Source of the DNA: Billgrantia gudaonensis
GTDB taxonomy: Bacteria > Pseudomonadota > Gammaproteobacteria > Pseudomonadales > Halomonadaceae
Assembly: GCF_900100195.1 (NCBI RefSeq)
Contig: NZ_FNES01000003.1
Span: 1-64,000 of the forward strand
Length of the DNA: 64,000 bases
Direction of reading: 5' to 3'
Numbering within the stretch: position 1 is the first letter of the stretch; every line of letters starts with the position of its first letter. The notes under the pieces are model-generated. The model was not told where the DNA came from. It saw only the letters and a list, made by a program, of their open reading frames with translations, and did not search any database. The position numbers and the translations under genes are program-made. Positions 54,760 through 63,292 of this stretch are shown here, piece after piece.

Positions 54760-55033
54760 CGGGGATTGCAGCCGGGCGCTTTCCCTTGCCCTGTCATCGA
54801 TACGTTGTTGTCGCGCCGTTCGGCGCTGTCGTTGTGTACTGTCAGCCTAGCCGAAACCCTGCGAACGGCCCGGCCAGGAGAGACGCATTCTACTGGATGC
54901 GCGCCAACGGCTCTACGACCTGCCGGCGGTACTTTGTTATTCATCGGTAATAAGCCAACTTAGTTTGTTGGCAGATGGCGACAGCCCTGCCGGCCGCTCA
55001 CCGATGCCCGCTGCAACGGCAGGCATAAAAGCG
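54760..55033 (-). promoter_or_regulatory. wzz-operon promoter region (upstream leader)
   Basis: A non-coding stretch of about 270 bp between the ops element and the glyA terminator. It must hold the promoter of the polysaccharide operon. The only -10-like hexamer that stands out is TAGAAT on the minus strand near 54891-54886, with a poor -35, so the exact start is not claimed. A short inverted repeat CCAAC/GTTGG lies at 54955-54971. Confidence 0.4.
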
Positions 55034-55065
55034 AACGACCCGCCAGCGGCGGCTGGCGGGTCGTT
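55034..55065 (-). terminator. rho-independent terminator of glyA
   Basis: A perfect 14-bp stem (AACGACCCGCCAGC / GCTGGCGGGTCGTT) with a GGCG loop, followed on the minus strand by CGCTTTTATG. It is placed 36 bp after the glyA stop. Confidence 0.85.
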
Positions 55066-55101
55066 TTCGGCAGGCTGCTCGTCGGTCGCGAGCGGGCCGG
55101 T

Positions 55102-56370
55102 TCAGCCGCGATACACCGGGAAGCGGGCGCACACGGCCTCGACCTTGCCCTTCACCTCGGCCTCGATGGCGGCGGTGTCGGCGCCCTTGGCCATGGCGTC
55201 GAGAATGTCGCAGATCCAGCCGGTGAGGTCGCGACACTCGGCCTCGCCGAAGCCGCGGGTGGTCACCGCCGGGGTGCCGATGCGCAGGCCGGAGGTGACG
55301 AAGGGGCTCTGCGGGTCGCCGGGCACGGCGTTCTTGTTGACCGTGATGTGGGCGCGGCCGAGGGCGGCGTCGGCGTCCTTGCCGGTGAGGCCTTGCTTGA
55401 TCAGCGAGAGCAGGAAGAGGTGGTCTTCGGTGCCGCCGGAAACCACGTCGTAGCCGCGCTCGATGAACACGCCGGCCATGGCCTGGGCATTCTTCACCAC
55501 CTGCTGCTGGTAGCTCTTGAACTCGGGGGCCATGGCTTCCTTGAAGCACACCGCCTTGGCGGCGATGACGTGCTCCAGCGGGCCGCCCTGGCTGCCGGGA
55601 AAGACGGCGGACTGCAGCTTCTTCTCGACCTGCTCGTCGCCTTCGCTGGACAGAATCAGACCGCCGCGCGGGCCGCGCAGAGTCTTGTGGGTGGTGGTGG
55701 TGACCACGTGGGCGTGGGGCAGCGGCGTAGGGTAGACCCCGGCGGCGACCAGGCCGGCGATGTGCGCCATGTCGACCAGCAGGTAGGCGCCCACTTCGTC
55801 GGCGATCTGGCGGAACTTGGCCCAGTCGATGATCTGCGAGTAGGCCGAGAAGCCGGCGATGATCATCTTGGGCTTGTGCTCGTGGGCGAGCTTGGCGACT
55901 TCGTCGTAGTCGATGCGCCCGGCGGCGTCGATGCCGTACTGCACGGCATGGTAGTGCTTGCCCGAGAAGTTGGGCTTGGCGCCGTGAGTGAGGTGGCCGC
56001 CGGCGTCGAGGCTCATGCCCAGCACGGTGTCGCCCGGCTTGATCAACGCCTGGAAGACGGCGGCGTTGGCCTGGGAGCCGGAGTGCGGCTGGACGTTGGC
56101 GTAGCTGGCGCCGAACAGCTGCTTGGCGTAGTCGATGGCCAGTTGCTCGACCACGTCGACGTACTCGCAGCCGCCGTAGTAGCGCTTGCCGGGATAACCT
56201 TCCGCGTACTTGTTGGTGAGCTGGCTGCCCTGGGCCTCCAGCACGCGCGGGCTGGCGTAGTTCTCGGAAGCGATCAGCTCGATGTGCGCTTCCTGGCGGG
56301 CGACTTCTTTCTGCATCGCTTCGAACAGGGCGTCATCGAAACCGGCAATCGTCATGTCACGGCTGAACAT
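55102..56370 (-). CDS. glyA: serine hydroxymethyltransferase
   Basis: A 422-residue PLP enzyme interconverting serine and glycine with transfer of C1 units to tetrahydrofolate. [38 protein letters not shown], and the Schiff-base lysine in [19 protein letters not shown] are all present. ATG 56370 ([12 protein letters not shown]...) has GAGG upstream and fits the family start better than the in-frame ATG at 56388. It is a single gene with its own terminator, separated by a hairpin from nadA. No glycine riboswitch was seen upstream. Confidence 0.95.
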   Translation of the reverse strand: MFSRDMTIAGFDDALFEAMQKEVARQEAHIELIASENYASPRVLEAQGSQLTNKYAEGYPGKRYYGGCEYVDVVEQLAIDYAKQLFGASYANVQPHSGSQANAAVFQALIKPGDTVLGMSLDAGGHLTHGAKPNFSGKHYHAVQYGIDAAGRIDYDEVAKLAHEHKPKMIIAGFSAYSQIIDWAKFRQIADEVGAYLLVDMAHIAGLVAAGVYPTPLPHAHVVTTTTHKTLRGPRGGLILSSEGDEQVEKKLQSAVFPGSQGGPLEHVIAAKAVCFKEAMAPEFKSYQQQVVKNAQAMAGVFIERGYDVVSGGTEDHLFLLSLIKQGLTGKDADAALGRAHITVNKNAVPGDPQSPFVTSGLRIGTPAVTTRGFGEAECRDLTGWICDILDAMAKGADTAAIEAEVKGKVEAVCARFPVYRG

Positions 56371-56427
56371 CGGCGGGAAACCTCGCATCACGGGGAGAAT
56401 CGAAGCCCTAGATGATACCGCAGCGGC

Positions 56428-56453
56428 GACCGCCTTTCCTATGAAAGGCGGTC
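56428..56453 (-). terminator. hairpin between nadA and glyA
   Basis: An 11-bp perfect stem (GACCGCCTTTC / GAAAGGCGGTC) with a CTAT loop lies after the nadA stop and 58 bp before the glyA start. There is no T-run, so it may be a rho-dependent or processing structure, or part of the glyA leader. Confidence 0.55.
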
Positions 56454-56496
56454 ATGGAGTGGTAGAGGATTTCTCAAGCGAGGTTTAGAGGGTGCC

Positions 56497-57525
56497 TCAC
56501 CGCTTGAAGTTGAGCATCCGCTCCAGGGGCTTGAGCGCGCGGGTGCGCAGTTCGGCGTCGACGTGGATCTCGCCGGTGCCTTCGCGCAGGGCGCCGGCCA
56601 GGTTGTCCAGGGCGTTCATGGCCATCCACGGGCAGTGGGCGCAGCTCTTGCAGGTGGCGCCGTTGCCGGCGGTGGGCGCTTCGAACAGGGTCTTCTCGGG
56701 TACCGCCTGCTGCATCTTGAAGAAGATGCCGCGGTCGGTGGCCACGATCAGCTTGTCGTGGGGCAGCTCCTTGGCGGCCTTGATCAGCTGCGAGGTGGAG
56801 CCGGCCACGTCGGCGAGCTCCACCACCGAGGCCGGCGATTCGGGATGCACCAGCACGGCGGCTTCCGGGTAGAGGGCCTTGAGATCCTCGACGCCCTTGG
56901 CCTTGAACTCCTCGTGGACGATGCAGGCGCCGTCCCACAGCAGCATGTCGGCGCCGGTCCGCTTCTGGATGTAGCCGCCCAGGTGCTTGTCGGGGGCCCA
57001 CAGGATCTTCTCGCCGCGCGCTTCGAGATGCTCGATGACGTCCACGGCGATGGAGGAAGTGACCACCCAGTCGGCGCGCGCCTTCACGGCGGCGGAGGTG
57101 TTGGCGTAGACCACCACGGTGCGCTCGGGGTGGGCGTCGCAGAAGGCGCTGAACTCGTCGGCCGGGCAGCCCACGTCCAGCGAGCAGGTGGCCTCCAGGG
57201 TGGGCATCAGCACGCGCTTCTCGGGCGAGAGAATCTTGGCCGTTTCGCCCATGAAGCGCACGCCGGCCACCACCAGGGTCTCGGCCTCGTGGCGGGCGCC
57301 GAAGCGCGCCATTTCCAGGGAATCGGCCACGCAGCCACCGGTTTCCTCGGCCAGCTGCTGGATGGCGTCGTCGGTGTAGTAGTGGGCCACCAGGACGGCA
57401 TTGTTGGCTTCGAGCAGGCGCTTGATCTCGTCGATGCGCGCCTCGTCCTCGGCGGGAATGCGTGTGGGGCAGTAGGTGCGTGCGAGCTGCTCGCGCAGGT
57501 CGGCACGGGAGGTCATGATCGTCAT
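56497..57525 (-). CDS. nadA: quinolinate synthase
   Basis: A 342-residue iron-sulfur enzyme joining iminoaspartate and dihydroxyacetone phosphate in NAD synthesis. Cluster ligands lie in [20 protein letters not shown] and [40 protein letters not shown] and the [16 protein letters not shown] region are typical. ATG 57525 is used because the frame extends further back only into non-conserved sequence. In E. coli nadA lies next to a tRNA-Lys/Val cluster; here a tRNA-Lys 3' end remnant is found 260 bp upstream. Confidence 0.95.
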   Translation of the reverse strand: MTIMTSRADLREQLARTYCPTRIPAEDEARIDEIKRLLEANNAVLVAHYYTDDAIQQLAEETGGCVADSLEMARFGARHEAETLVVAGVRFMGETAKILSPEKRVLMPTLEATCSLDVGCPADEFSAFCDAHPERTVVVYANTSAAVKARADWVVTSSIAVDVIEHLEARGEKILWAPDKHLGGYIQKRTGADMLLWDGACIVHEEFKAKGVEDLKALYPEAAVLVHPESPASVVELADVAGSTSQLIKAAKELPHDKLIVATDRGIFFKMQQAVPEKTLFEAPTAGNGATCKSCAHCPWMAMNALDNLAGALREGTGEIHVDAELRTRALKPLERMLNFKR

Positions 57526-57751
57526 CGTGTCTACCACTGTGACCGGCAGGGAATCCCCCTGCGTGTACCGGGAACATCGCGTTCGCGCGCTCCGCGCGGG
57601 CGATGCGCCTGAGGCCGGCCGCTGCGTCTGTCGCGTTGGCCGGCCCGCGCCCTTCTCGACCGGCACCATTCCATCCGGCCCAAGGGCATCGTCTCAATGA
57701 TGGCGGCGTTCGCCGGGGCTTTCAAGCCAATTGCGCATGCATCAAGTAAAA

Positions 57752-57778
57752 CGCCCTTGCCTCGGAGAGGCAAGGGCG
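57752..57778 (-). terminator. rho-independent terminator (after the tRNA-Lys remnant)
   Basis: A perfect 12-bp stem (CGCCCTTGCCTC / GAGGCAAGGGCG) with a 3-base loop, followed on the minus strand by TTTTACTTG. It lies 7 bp beyond the CCA of the tRNA-like remnant and was probably the terminator of the original tRNA operon. Confidence 0.8.
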
Positions 57779-57784
57779 TGAATC

Positions 57785-57813
57785 TGGTGGGTCGTGTATC
57801 TACCGGATACGAC
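57785..57813 (-). other. tRNA-Lys 3' end remnant / attachment site of the satellite
   Basis: On the minus strand CACGACCCACCA (57796-57785) equals the acceptor-stem 3' end with CCA of gammaproteobacterial tRNA-Lys; no tRNA body precedes it. Instead an inverted repeat (GTCGTGTATC / GATACGAC) lies next to it, as expected for core sites of a tyrosine integrase. With nadA on one side and phage genes on the other, this is read as the att site left by insertion into tRNA-Lys. Confidence 0.65.
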
Positions 57814-57860
57814 TAACAAAATTACTGATCTACAAGGGATTTCTTTTTCTGCCTTCAAGG

Positions 57861-57882
57861 ACATGCCCCCATACATGCCCCC
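57861..57882. repeat. direct repeats resembling integrase arm sites
   Basis: ACATGCCCCC occurs twice (57861-57870 and 57873-57882), 12 bp apart, about 65 bp inside the att remnant. Short repeats of this kind near the end of integrated elements usually bind the N-terminal domain of the integrase. Confidence 0.5.
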
Positions 57883-58136
57883 GATGATACCAGCCTACCC
57901 TCCCCATCCAGGGTACCCCCCTCCCATTTTTCCCGCTCGAACACGGAAAGATTCGGCGGCGGTCTTCGCTGGGCCCCGCTGAAGTCTCGACCCACCCCCT
58001 CGCATGGCTGAGCGATGCCGCCGCGTTGGCTCGGCTCTGGATAGGAGATACATATAATCCCTACCGTTTAATTAACGTGTATCTATAATCTCATGCCCAA
58101 CACCACGGGCAGCCGGGTAAATCCGCGCATGTCGGC
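57883..58136. other. non-coding left end of the satellite
   Basis: About 250 bp with no convincing gene. It contains a C-rich block (57895-57930) and an AT-rich part (58045-58085). An open frame at 58072-58365 has repeat-driven composition and no ribosome binding site, and is not taken as a gene. Confidence 0.5.
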
Positions 58137-58217
58137 TGCGGATTCTGCGGATTCTGCGGAAAGCCGCATGGTTGAGCGGTTGAGCGGTTGCGGATGAGTT
58201 GCGGATAGGTTGCGGAT
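58137..58217. repeat. iteron cluster, possible replication origin of the satellite
   Basis: TGCGGATTC is repeated in tandem from 58137 (two full copies and one partial), then GGTTGAGC twice (58170-58185), then GTTGCGGAT three times with exactly 11-bp spacing (58187, 58198, 58209). Helically phased iterons of this kind are typical of origins or of regulator sites. Confidence 0.55.
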
Positions 58218-58236
58218 AATGCCCACGCAGCGCCGC

Positions 58237-58325
58237 CCCTCGCGCGCGTGCGCAGGTAGCATGCAGCATGTCAACGGCAGGCAAGGCGTGGCACGAGCAG
58301 CCGGCCCTCGCGCGCGTGCGCAGGT
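58237..58325. repeat. direct repeat of 21 bp
   Basis: The sequence at 58237-58257, rich in alternating CG (CCTCGCGCGCGTGCGCAGG), recurs exactly at 58305-58325. The 47 bp between the copies include GCAGCATG and hold no gene. It adjoins the iterons. Confidence 0.6.
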
Positions 58326-58365
58326 GGCCAGGGCAGTTGGAGGAAGCAGGTTGCAGCGGCGGCAA

Positions 58366-58710
58366 TCAGACGCCAGCCAGGTCGAGCAGGCGTTGGCGCT
58401 CGCGCTCGTAGTAGCTTTGTCCGAGCTGGTGGGCGAGGCGGTTGGCCTCAGACTTGCTCAGGTGAGGGAGGGCACGCAGGCGCTTACGCTCGCGCTCCTC
58501 GAACAGGCGTGCTGCGTTGTACGCCTGGCGGTTGAGTACGGAGCGATCCTTGCGACTCAGGCGCCGGCCAGATTCAGAGGGGACAGGGAGATCAGGAGGG
58601 CGAAGGATTGGCGGCCAGGTGCTGCCCTGTTCTTCATCGGTGGCACTGCTGGGCGCGCTGTCCAGTAGATCCCGAGCCCACGGTGGAGCCTGGTCATCAT
58701 CGCTGTTCAT
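58366..58710 (-). CDS. satellite hypothetical protein, 114 residues
   Basis: I do not recognise this protein. It has an acidic, disordered N-terminal third (MNSDDDQAPPWARDLLDSAP) and a basic helical C-terminal half (LNRQAYNAARLFEERERKRL, YYERERQRLLDLAG). It is the last gene of the minus-strand satellite operon, about 165 bp after the small basic ORF. Coding bias and composition look real. Such a charged helical protein could bind nucleic acid or a capsid, but nothing specific supports that. Confidence 0.6.
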   Translation of the reverse strand: MNSDDDQAPPWARDLLDSAPSSATDEEQGSTWPPILRPPDLPVPSESGRRLSRKDRSVLNRQAYNAARLFEERERKRLRALPHLSKSEANRLAHQLGQSYYERERQRLLDLAGV

Positions 58711-58876
58711 GGCGGGGTTCCGTTGAAGTCTGGAGGAGAAGCCAGCCGCGACGCCCCCTGAAGGTTGGAGTTGGCGTCCGCTGGCTGTCGGGGTTTTCTG
58801 CGTCCAGGCACTCGCCGACTAATCCCGGGAGCGGAGGGGGAAACTCACTGGGGGCCCCTATCCGCTCAAGCTCCCC

Positions 58877-58996
58877 CTAGTGTCTCTGCTGCTGCCGAAG
58901 GTGCTTGCGCTTGTTGCCTTGGATACGGATCTTCTCTCGACGCTTGGCGCCTTGGTCGATACGGTCCAGGGTCTTTCTCAGAGCCTTGCGCATCAT
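58877..58996 (-). CDS. small basic protein coupled to the capsid gene
   Basis: A 39-residue frame, MMRKALRKTLDRIDQGAKRR and onwards, with 16 Arg or Lys residues. ATG 58996 overlaps the capsid stop (ATGA) and has AGGGG upstream, so re-initiation after capsid translation is likely. No family is recognised. It may be a nucleic-acid-binding or capsid-associated peptide. Confidence 0.5.
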   Translation of the reverse strand: MMRKALRKTLDRIDQGAKRREKIRIQGNKRKHLRQQQRH

Positions 58997-60150
58997 GCCC
59001 CTGAGGAAGTGAGGTCGATCTTGTAGACGGCAAAGGTGTCGGTCACCTCGAGGCCGGCGCGCAGCTCACCGAGGATCAGCAGCAGGTTGCGCGTCATGTA
59101 GTCCGCGTGGCTGTTGCTGAGCATGATGGTCGGCTGTTCACGATCCAGCACCGAGACAAAGCTGGTGTCGATCGTGTAGGCCACGTCCTGCGGCACCGAG
59201 GCGCTCGGGATGACCACCTGATTCCACAGCGCCTCGGGGACCGGCATGGTCGGCGAACCGAACAGATAATCGTCGTCGGACTTCTTGCTGATTTGCAGCG
59301 CGAACCAGTCGATGCTGTTCATCAGCACCAGGTTGGGCATATAGCCGGCATCGGCCTGGCGCACCAGGGACTCGCCGATGATGTCGGCCATATGCATTTG
59401 GGCGGTGAGCGTCGGCACGAAAGCCGCGCTCTCGCTTGCCAGTCCCGCAATCTTGCCGCCTGAGGAAGAGGCGCTGCCGCCGTTGATAATCATGTCTTCC
59501 AGCTTGGTCAGCAGCTTGTAGCGAATCACCTGGTCGATGGCGCGTTGCAGGGCTGCATGGTCGGACAGCACCTGGCGGCTCACTGTGGTATGGCCGGCCA
59601 CCGTGGCGATCTCGCAGCGCTTCAGCTCGCCGTTGAAGGTGATTTCGGCCTTGGTGTCGCCTTCCTGCTCCTGCTCGGCAGCGTCACCATCGGCGTTGAG
59701 CTGCACGAACTCCACCGCGTCGGAACTGGTGGGCCGTGAGGGCAGCACATCCAGCAGACGCAACCGGCGGCGGCCACCCTGCGGCACGATGGCACCCCGC
59801 TCGGGGTTGCTCGGCATGGGGGTGGTCGGATCGTCGTGGGTCAGCGCCGATTGGATGGAGGCGGTTGCCTTCAGTCGGCAGGTGCCCTGGTTCCACTGCT
59901 CCAGGCTCTGGAAAGCGCTGTTGTTCTGGGCATCGTTGAGCACGATAGAGCCCAGCGAGGCGGAGGCGCCCATGCCTTGGGGAGTGAACCCGCCGCCACC
60001 GCTTACGGCGAGCTGCTCCAAGGCGAAGATGCGTTCCTTTGCCTCTGAAACAGTCTCCTTTACCTCACCAGTGAAACGCTTCATGTCTTCATTGAAGGAC
60101 TTCAGGTCGCTCTGAAGTGTTTGGTATTGCTCCGCAACATTGACAGCCAT
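58993..60150 (-). CDS. HK97-fold phage major capsid protein
   Basis: A 385-residue protein. Residues 1-50 are a coiled-coil delta domain (YQTLQSDLKSFNEDMKRFTG, KERIFALEQL), followed by a Gly-rich junction (SGGGGFTPQGMG) where a prohead protease would cut. The capsid fold follows, with VSRQVLSDHAALQRAIDQVI, LEDMIINGGSASSSGGKIAG, VLMNSIDWFALQISKKSDDD and a C-terminal TDTFAVYKIDLTSSGA. These are standard HK97 gp5-family features. GAGGA precedes ATG 60150. No portal, terminase or protease gene is found beside it, unlike in complete phages. Confidence 0.9.
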   Translation of the reverse strand: MAVNVAEQYQTLQSDLKSFNEDMKRFTGEVKETVSEAKERIFALEQLAVSGGGGFTPQGMGASASLGSIVLNDAQNNSAFQSLEQWNQGTCRLKATASIQSALTHDDPTTPMPSNPERGAIVPQGGRRRLRLLDVLPSRPTSSDAVEFVQLNADGDAAEQEQEGDTKAEITFNGELKRCEIATVAGHTTVSRQVLSDHAALQRAIDQVIRYKLLTKLEDMIINGGSASSSGGKIAGLASESAAFVPTLTAQMHMADIIGESLVRQADAGYMPNLVLMNSIDWFALQISKKSDDDYLFGSPTMPVPEALWNQVVIPSASVPQDVAYTIDTSFVSVLDREQPTIMLSNSHADYMTRNLLLILGELRAGLEVTDTFAVYKIDLTSSGA

Positions 60151-60167
60151 TAGCTTAATCCTCAGCA

Positions 60168-60222
60168 GTTGGTTATTTGCTTGGGCGTGGGGTTATCATC
60201 GGAAACATCGCCAATAACCAAC
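60168..60222. promoter_or_regulatory. long-range inverted repeat in the capsid leader
   Basis: Ten-base arms GTTGGTTATT (60168-60177) and AATAACCAAC (60213-60222) flank 35 bp, all within the 99-bp gap before the capsid gene. A second small stem (ACATCC / GGATGT) adjoins it at 60221-60236. It could be an operator or an RNA structure that controls capsid expression apart from the replication genes. Confidence 0.5.
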
Positions 60223-60249
60223 ATCCCCTTGGATGTCTTTCCATGCCGC

Positions 60250-60534
60250 CTACCAGTCTTCCCTGCGATTCTCGATCCAGTAAGCGATGTCAATAAGACG
60301 GTAACTAATTCGGCTCCCCCCAGCTGGGCACCGGTAGTAATCGGGACCGTTGCCTAACTGACGGCAGTTTTTCAATGAACCTGCTGCCATGCCGATAAGA
60401 GCAGCGGCGGATTCCTCCGCTACTCGGTCATCGGCTGTGAGATATACACCATCCCTCTCGCATGCCTCCCTGAGCTGCACGGCAGTCTGTTCTGCCCGCT
60501 TTTCGGCCTGGGGATTAGGGGTCAGTGATTTCAT
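60250..60534 (-). CDS. helix-turn-helix (AlpA/excisionase-like) DNA-binding protein
   Basis: A 94-residue protein with a helical N-terminal half and a MerR/AlpA-type winged helix: SAAALIGMAAGSLKNCRQLG, then YRCPAGGSRISYRLIDIAYW and a basic end (IENRREDW). Such proteins control excision or early transcription in P4-like satellites and islands. ATG 60534 overlaps the stop of the primase gene by 4 bp and has GGAGG nine bases before. It is the last gene of the replication block. Confidence 0.7.
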   Translation of the reverse strand: MKSLTPNPQAEKRAEQTAVQLREACERDGVYLTADDRVAEESAAALIGMAAGSLKNCRQLGNGPDYYRCPAGGSRISYRLIDIAYWIENRREDW

Positions 60535-63050
60535 CCTTGGCCACCTCCTGTGGAGCAGACACGCCACGCCCTGGGCTTCTGCTGCGCGTTTACGGCGCAC
60601 ACTTCCAGGTGGCCCGTTTCCACCAGCAAGGCCAGCAACGGGCGCACCTTGCCGGCACTGCGGTAGGGGTTGGGCAGGCGGTTGAAGTCCTGGGCGGAGA
60701 GCCGGCCACCGAACTTGTCGCGGATCGCCTCCAGCACGTCCCGGGCCTGAAGCTCCCTCTGGTCCTGCTGGGCGGTATCGGTATGAATGGCCATGGACTC
60801 GAGGTAATACCCCATCAGCGCGGCGCCGCGCTCGATATGCTCCACTTGGGGGTGAAGCTCGCCTTCCAGGTGGGCGAAGATGGCGGCGATCCTGGCCGCG
60901 TTGTCCGCTGCCTTCGAGGCGAACCCCTGTACCAGGGACAGCCGGCCCGACTCGCCCAGATCCCGCTCCACGCGATCATGAAAGGCGGCCCACGCCTGAT
61001 AGGAGGCACCCTCGATCTTGGCCATCCTCGGGCGGATTTCGCCGGTTTCCTGCTCAATGTCCAGGGGCCGATTCACAAGCTCGGTCAGCGCCTGCCAGTA
61101 GTGCCCCACGGCGGCCTCGTGCTCGACACCATGGCGCGGGTCGCGGTTCATCAGGAACCGCTGCCCTACCAAGGAAGGGGCGCGCATCACCAGGAAGCGG
61201 GCGAGAAACCCTTGCCCGGTCAACAGCGGGTCGCCCATCACCTGGGCGGCAACCACGGGCTGCAACATCAGGTGGGCGGACAGCCGGCGCCCTGCCAATA
61301 TGCCCGACTCGCCGGCGGCCCCGCGGGTACGGGTGATCGGCGCCCCGTCCCACAGCTTGGACAGCGTGGCGATGGTCCGTCCCCGGTTGTCTTCGCTCAT
61401 ACCATGCCCGCCGAAGAACCCCACCCCTTCATCGGAGACCAAGCCGGCGCTGGGGTGACCCTCCTGCAAGTGGCGATACACGCCCTCCTGGGTCGGCTCC
61501 TCAAAGGTCATCTGAGGCCGGGTCGGCGGGCGCGGCTCCTGCATGTCGTGGTTGGCCAGCTCCTGGGCGAGCATTTCCTGCTCCTGGGCCGTCAGCGCCT
61601 TGTCAGCTTTGCCCTTGTTCGCGTTCACCAGAGACTGTCGGCGAAGCTGCCAGGCTTCGTGCCCCGCCTTGAAACGGGCCAGCTCCTCCCGCTGGGACTC
61701 ACGGCGCACGCGCTCCCACTCTCGAACCGGGCGGAGCGCCAGGCGGTCCATGGTGCTCTTTCGCTCGCCGCTCTCGGCCACGGTGATGCAGAACAGCGAG
61801 GAAGGGCCGGCGCCGATAACACCACGCTCCACGTCAACATGCCCTTGCACCGCCAGCGCCGCCGCTGCAAGCACGGACTGGCCGGCCATGCCGTCCGGCG
61901 CCTGCACATGCCACGCCAGGCGCTCGGCAGCTTCCCCCAGCAGCGGCCCCAAGGCGTCCAGGGGGTAGCGCGGCAGAGATGGCACGGCGGCCAGCGGCAG
62001 CGGGCGAAGGTCGACGTTGCCCCCACCTTCAGGCGGGGGCACCTGGGCGTCGTTGGCCGCGCGGCGGCGCGACACCCTGGGCAGCTCGCGCGACCGCGCG
62101 CTACGCCAGGCACTGGCCAAGGTGGCGTCGATCTCTGCCGCCTTCAGGCCGGCGCCTTCCGCCGCGCGCGTCAGCGCCTGGCGCACCTCGGCTTCATTCA
62201 GGGCGCCGCCCTTGACCAGGCCGAACACGCCCAGCGCCTCACGGTTGAGCGTGTTGTTCCGCTGCCCCTGGCCGGCGCTCTGCACCGCATAGGCGGCGCT
62301 CTCGAGTGCGCGGCGCGCATAATGGCCGCCCTCGGCAGCCGGCGCCGCCGTTTCCTGCTGGGGAGCTGACGTAGCGGGCGTGTCGCTGTAGGGCGCCAGG
62401 GCCTGGCGCAGCGCCTGAGCGGGATAGCGCGGCCCATCTTTCCTCACCAGGGCAACCGTGAAGGGTTCAGCTTTACGGTGCAGAAACCCCGGCAGCCGCA
62501 AGACGCGCGGCAGGTCGCAGACGCTCGAATCACTGTCGCACGCCTTCGCCAGTGCCTGCTGAAGCGGCTTGAACTCCTCGAGGGGGATCTCGCCGGGGTA
62601 GGGCGTCAGCCAGTACAGGTGGAAACGCTGCGGGGACGACTCCACTACCAGCGTAGGCGGCGGCATGCCCGCACCCTGCACCCTGGCCAGCAGACCCTGA
62701 AGGGGCTGGGGCACGTCCACGTCTGCCACCAGGCCACGCACGGCGGTGACGTTGGCCGCCTTCCTGCCGTCTCCATCGGTGGCGTTAAAGCAGACGAACA
62801 CCCCGCCGCCCTGGTCGTTGGCTGTCGCCAGCCGGCGCCCATGCGACTCGAGGGTGCCGTGCAGGGTACCCGCCAGGGCGCGTCGCTTCTCCTCGCTGTC
62901 ATCGAAGGTCTGGAAGGTGACAGGGCCGCCACCGGCCAGGGCCTCCAAGAACTCGGCGGCGGTGCTATACTGCGGGCGAGCCTTCCGCAAGCTCATATCC
63001 GCATCGGGCGCCCGGCCACCTTGGTCGGGCGCTCTCTGGTTATCGGTCAT
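60531..63050 (-). CDS. replication protein: AEP-type primase plus DUF3987 helicase-like domain
   Basis: An 839-residue protein. The N-terminal part (about 1-220) shows archaeo-eukaryotic primase features: VRGLVADVDVPQPLQ (DxD), QRFHLYWLTPYPG, and DLPRVLRLPGFLHRKAEPF. A linker of about 120 residues follows, then a DUF3987/YfjI-like ATPase region with the Walker-A-like TVAESGERKSTMDRL near residue 427 and SDEGVGFFGGHGMSEDNRGR after it. Such fusions replicate satellites and plasmids. ATG 63050 overlaps the upstream stop by one base (TGATG). It is the largest gene of the element. Confidence 0.83.
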   Translation of the reverse strand: MTDNQRAPDQGGRAPDADMSLRKARPQYSTAAEFLEALAGGGPVTFQTFDDSEEKRRALAGTLHGTLESHGRRLATANDQGGGVFVCFNATDGDGRKAANVTAVRGLVADVDVPQPLQGLLARVQGAGMPPPTLVVESSPQRFHLYWLTPYPGEIPLEEFKPLQQALAKACDSDSSVCDLPRVLRLPGFLHRKAEPFTVALVRKDGPRYPAQALRQALAPYSDTPATSAPQQETAAPAAEGGHYARRALESAAYAVQSAGQGQRNNTLNREALGVFGLVKGGALNEAEVRQALTRAAEGAGLKAAEIDATLASAWRSARSRELPRVSRRRAANDAQVPPPEGGGNVDLRPLPLAAVPSLPRYPLDALGPLLGEAAERLAWHVQAPDGMAGQSVLAAAALAVQGHVDVERGVIGAGPSSLFCITVAESGERKSTMDRLALRPVREWERVRRESQREELARFKAGHEAWQLRRQSLVNANKGKADKALTAQEQEMLAQELANHDMQEPRPPTRPQMTFEEPTQEGVYRHLQEGHPSAGLVSDEGVGFFGGHGMSEDNRGRTIATLSKLWDGAPITRTRGAAGESGILAGRRLSAHLMLQPVVAAQVMGDPLLTGQGFLARFLVMRAPSLVGQRFLMNRDPRHGVEHEAAVGHYWQALTELVNRPLDIEQETGEIRPRMAKIEGASYQAWAAFHDRVERDLGESGRLSLVQGFASKAADNAARIAAIFAHLEGELHPQVEHIERGAALMGYYLESMAIHTDTAQQDQRELQARDVLEAIRDKFGGRLSAQDFNRLPNPYRSAGKVRPLLALLVETGHLEVCAVNAQQKPRAWRVCSTGGGQG

Positions 63051-63292
63051 CAAGCAAGGCCCTCCCGCTGGGTCCATTCAAATTCCAATCGGGCCAGCCG
63101 GCGCTTCATCTGCCAATGCAGCAGCTCACGCACAGCGGCAGCCTCATTGGTGGTCAGCTCCAGCGGGCCGTAGTTGCTGCCCAGCTCGTCGGTCAACGTG
63201 TCGATCTGCTTGGCAAGGGCATATCGGGTGGCGTTGATCGCCTCCACCAGGGCGGGGGTCGGCCCCTGCAGGATCTCGTCCAGGTCGATCAT
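63050..63292 (-). CDS. satellite hypothetical protein, 80 residues
   Basis: No family recognised. It starts MIDLDEILQGPTPALVEAIN and continues as long amphipathic helices (RYALAKQIDTLTDELGSNYG, EAAAVRELLHWQMKRRLARL). An excellent GGAGGGGG site precedes ATG 63292. Its stop overlaps the primase start (TGATG) and its start overlaps the upstream stop, so it is tightly coupled with replication. Confidence 0.7.
   Translation of the reverse strand: MIDLDEILQGPTPALVEAINATRYALAKQIDTLTDELGSNYGPLELTTNEAAAVRELLHWQMKRRLARLEFEWTQREGLA

Noticed and set aside
54700-54800. Full JUMPstart sequence around the ops element
   Set aside because: Only the 12-base ops core and its hairpin match; the flanking bases do not follow the 39-bp JUMPstart consensus.
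56371-56496. Glycine riboswitch ahead of glyA
   Set aside because: The gap is short and holds a single simple hairpin; the tandem aptamer architecture is absent.
58137-58217. Tandem repeats considered as a CRISPR array
   Set aside because: Units are only 8-9 bp with no spacers of regular length and no cas genes nearby.
58072-58365. 97-residue minus-strand frame over the iteron region
   Set aside because: Its sequence merely translates the short repeats, no ribosome binding site precedes it, and non-coding function explains the region better.
60525-62369. 614-residue plus-strand frame opposite the satellite primase
   Set aside because: Composition typical of antisense frames; the minus-strand gene has primase and ATPase motifs and overlaps its neighbours correctly.
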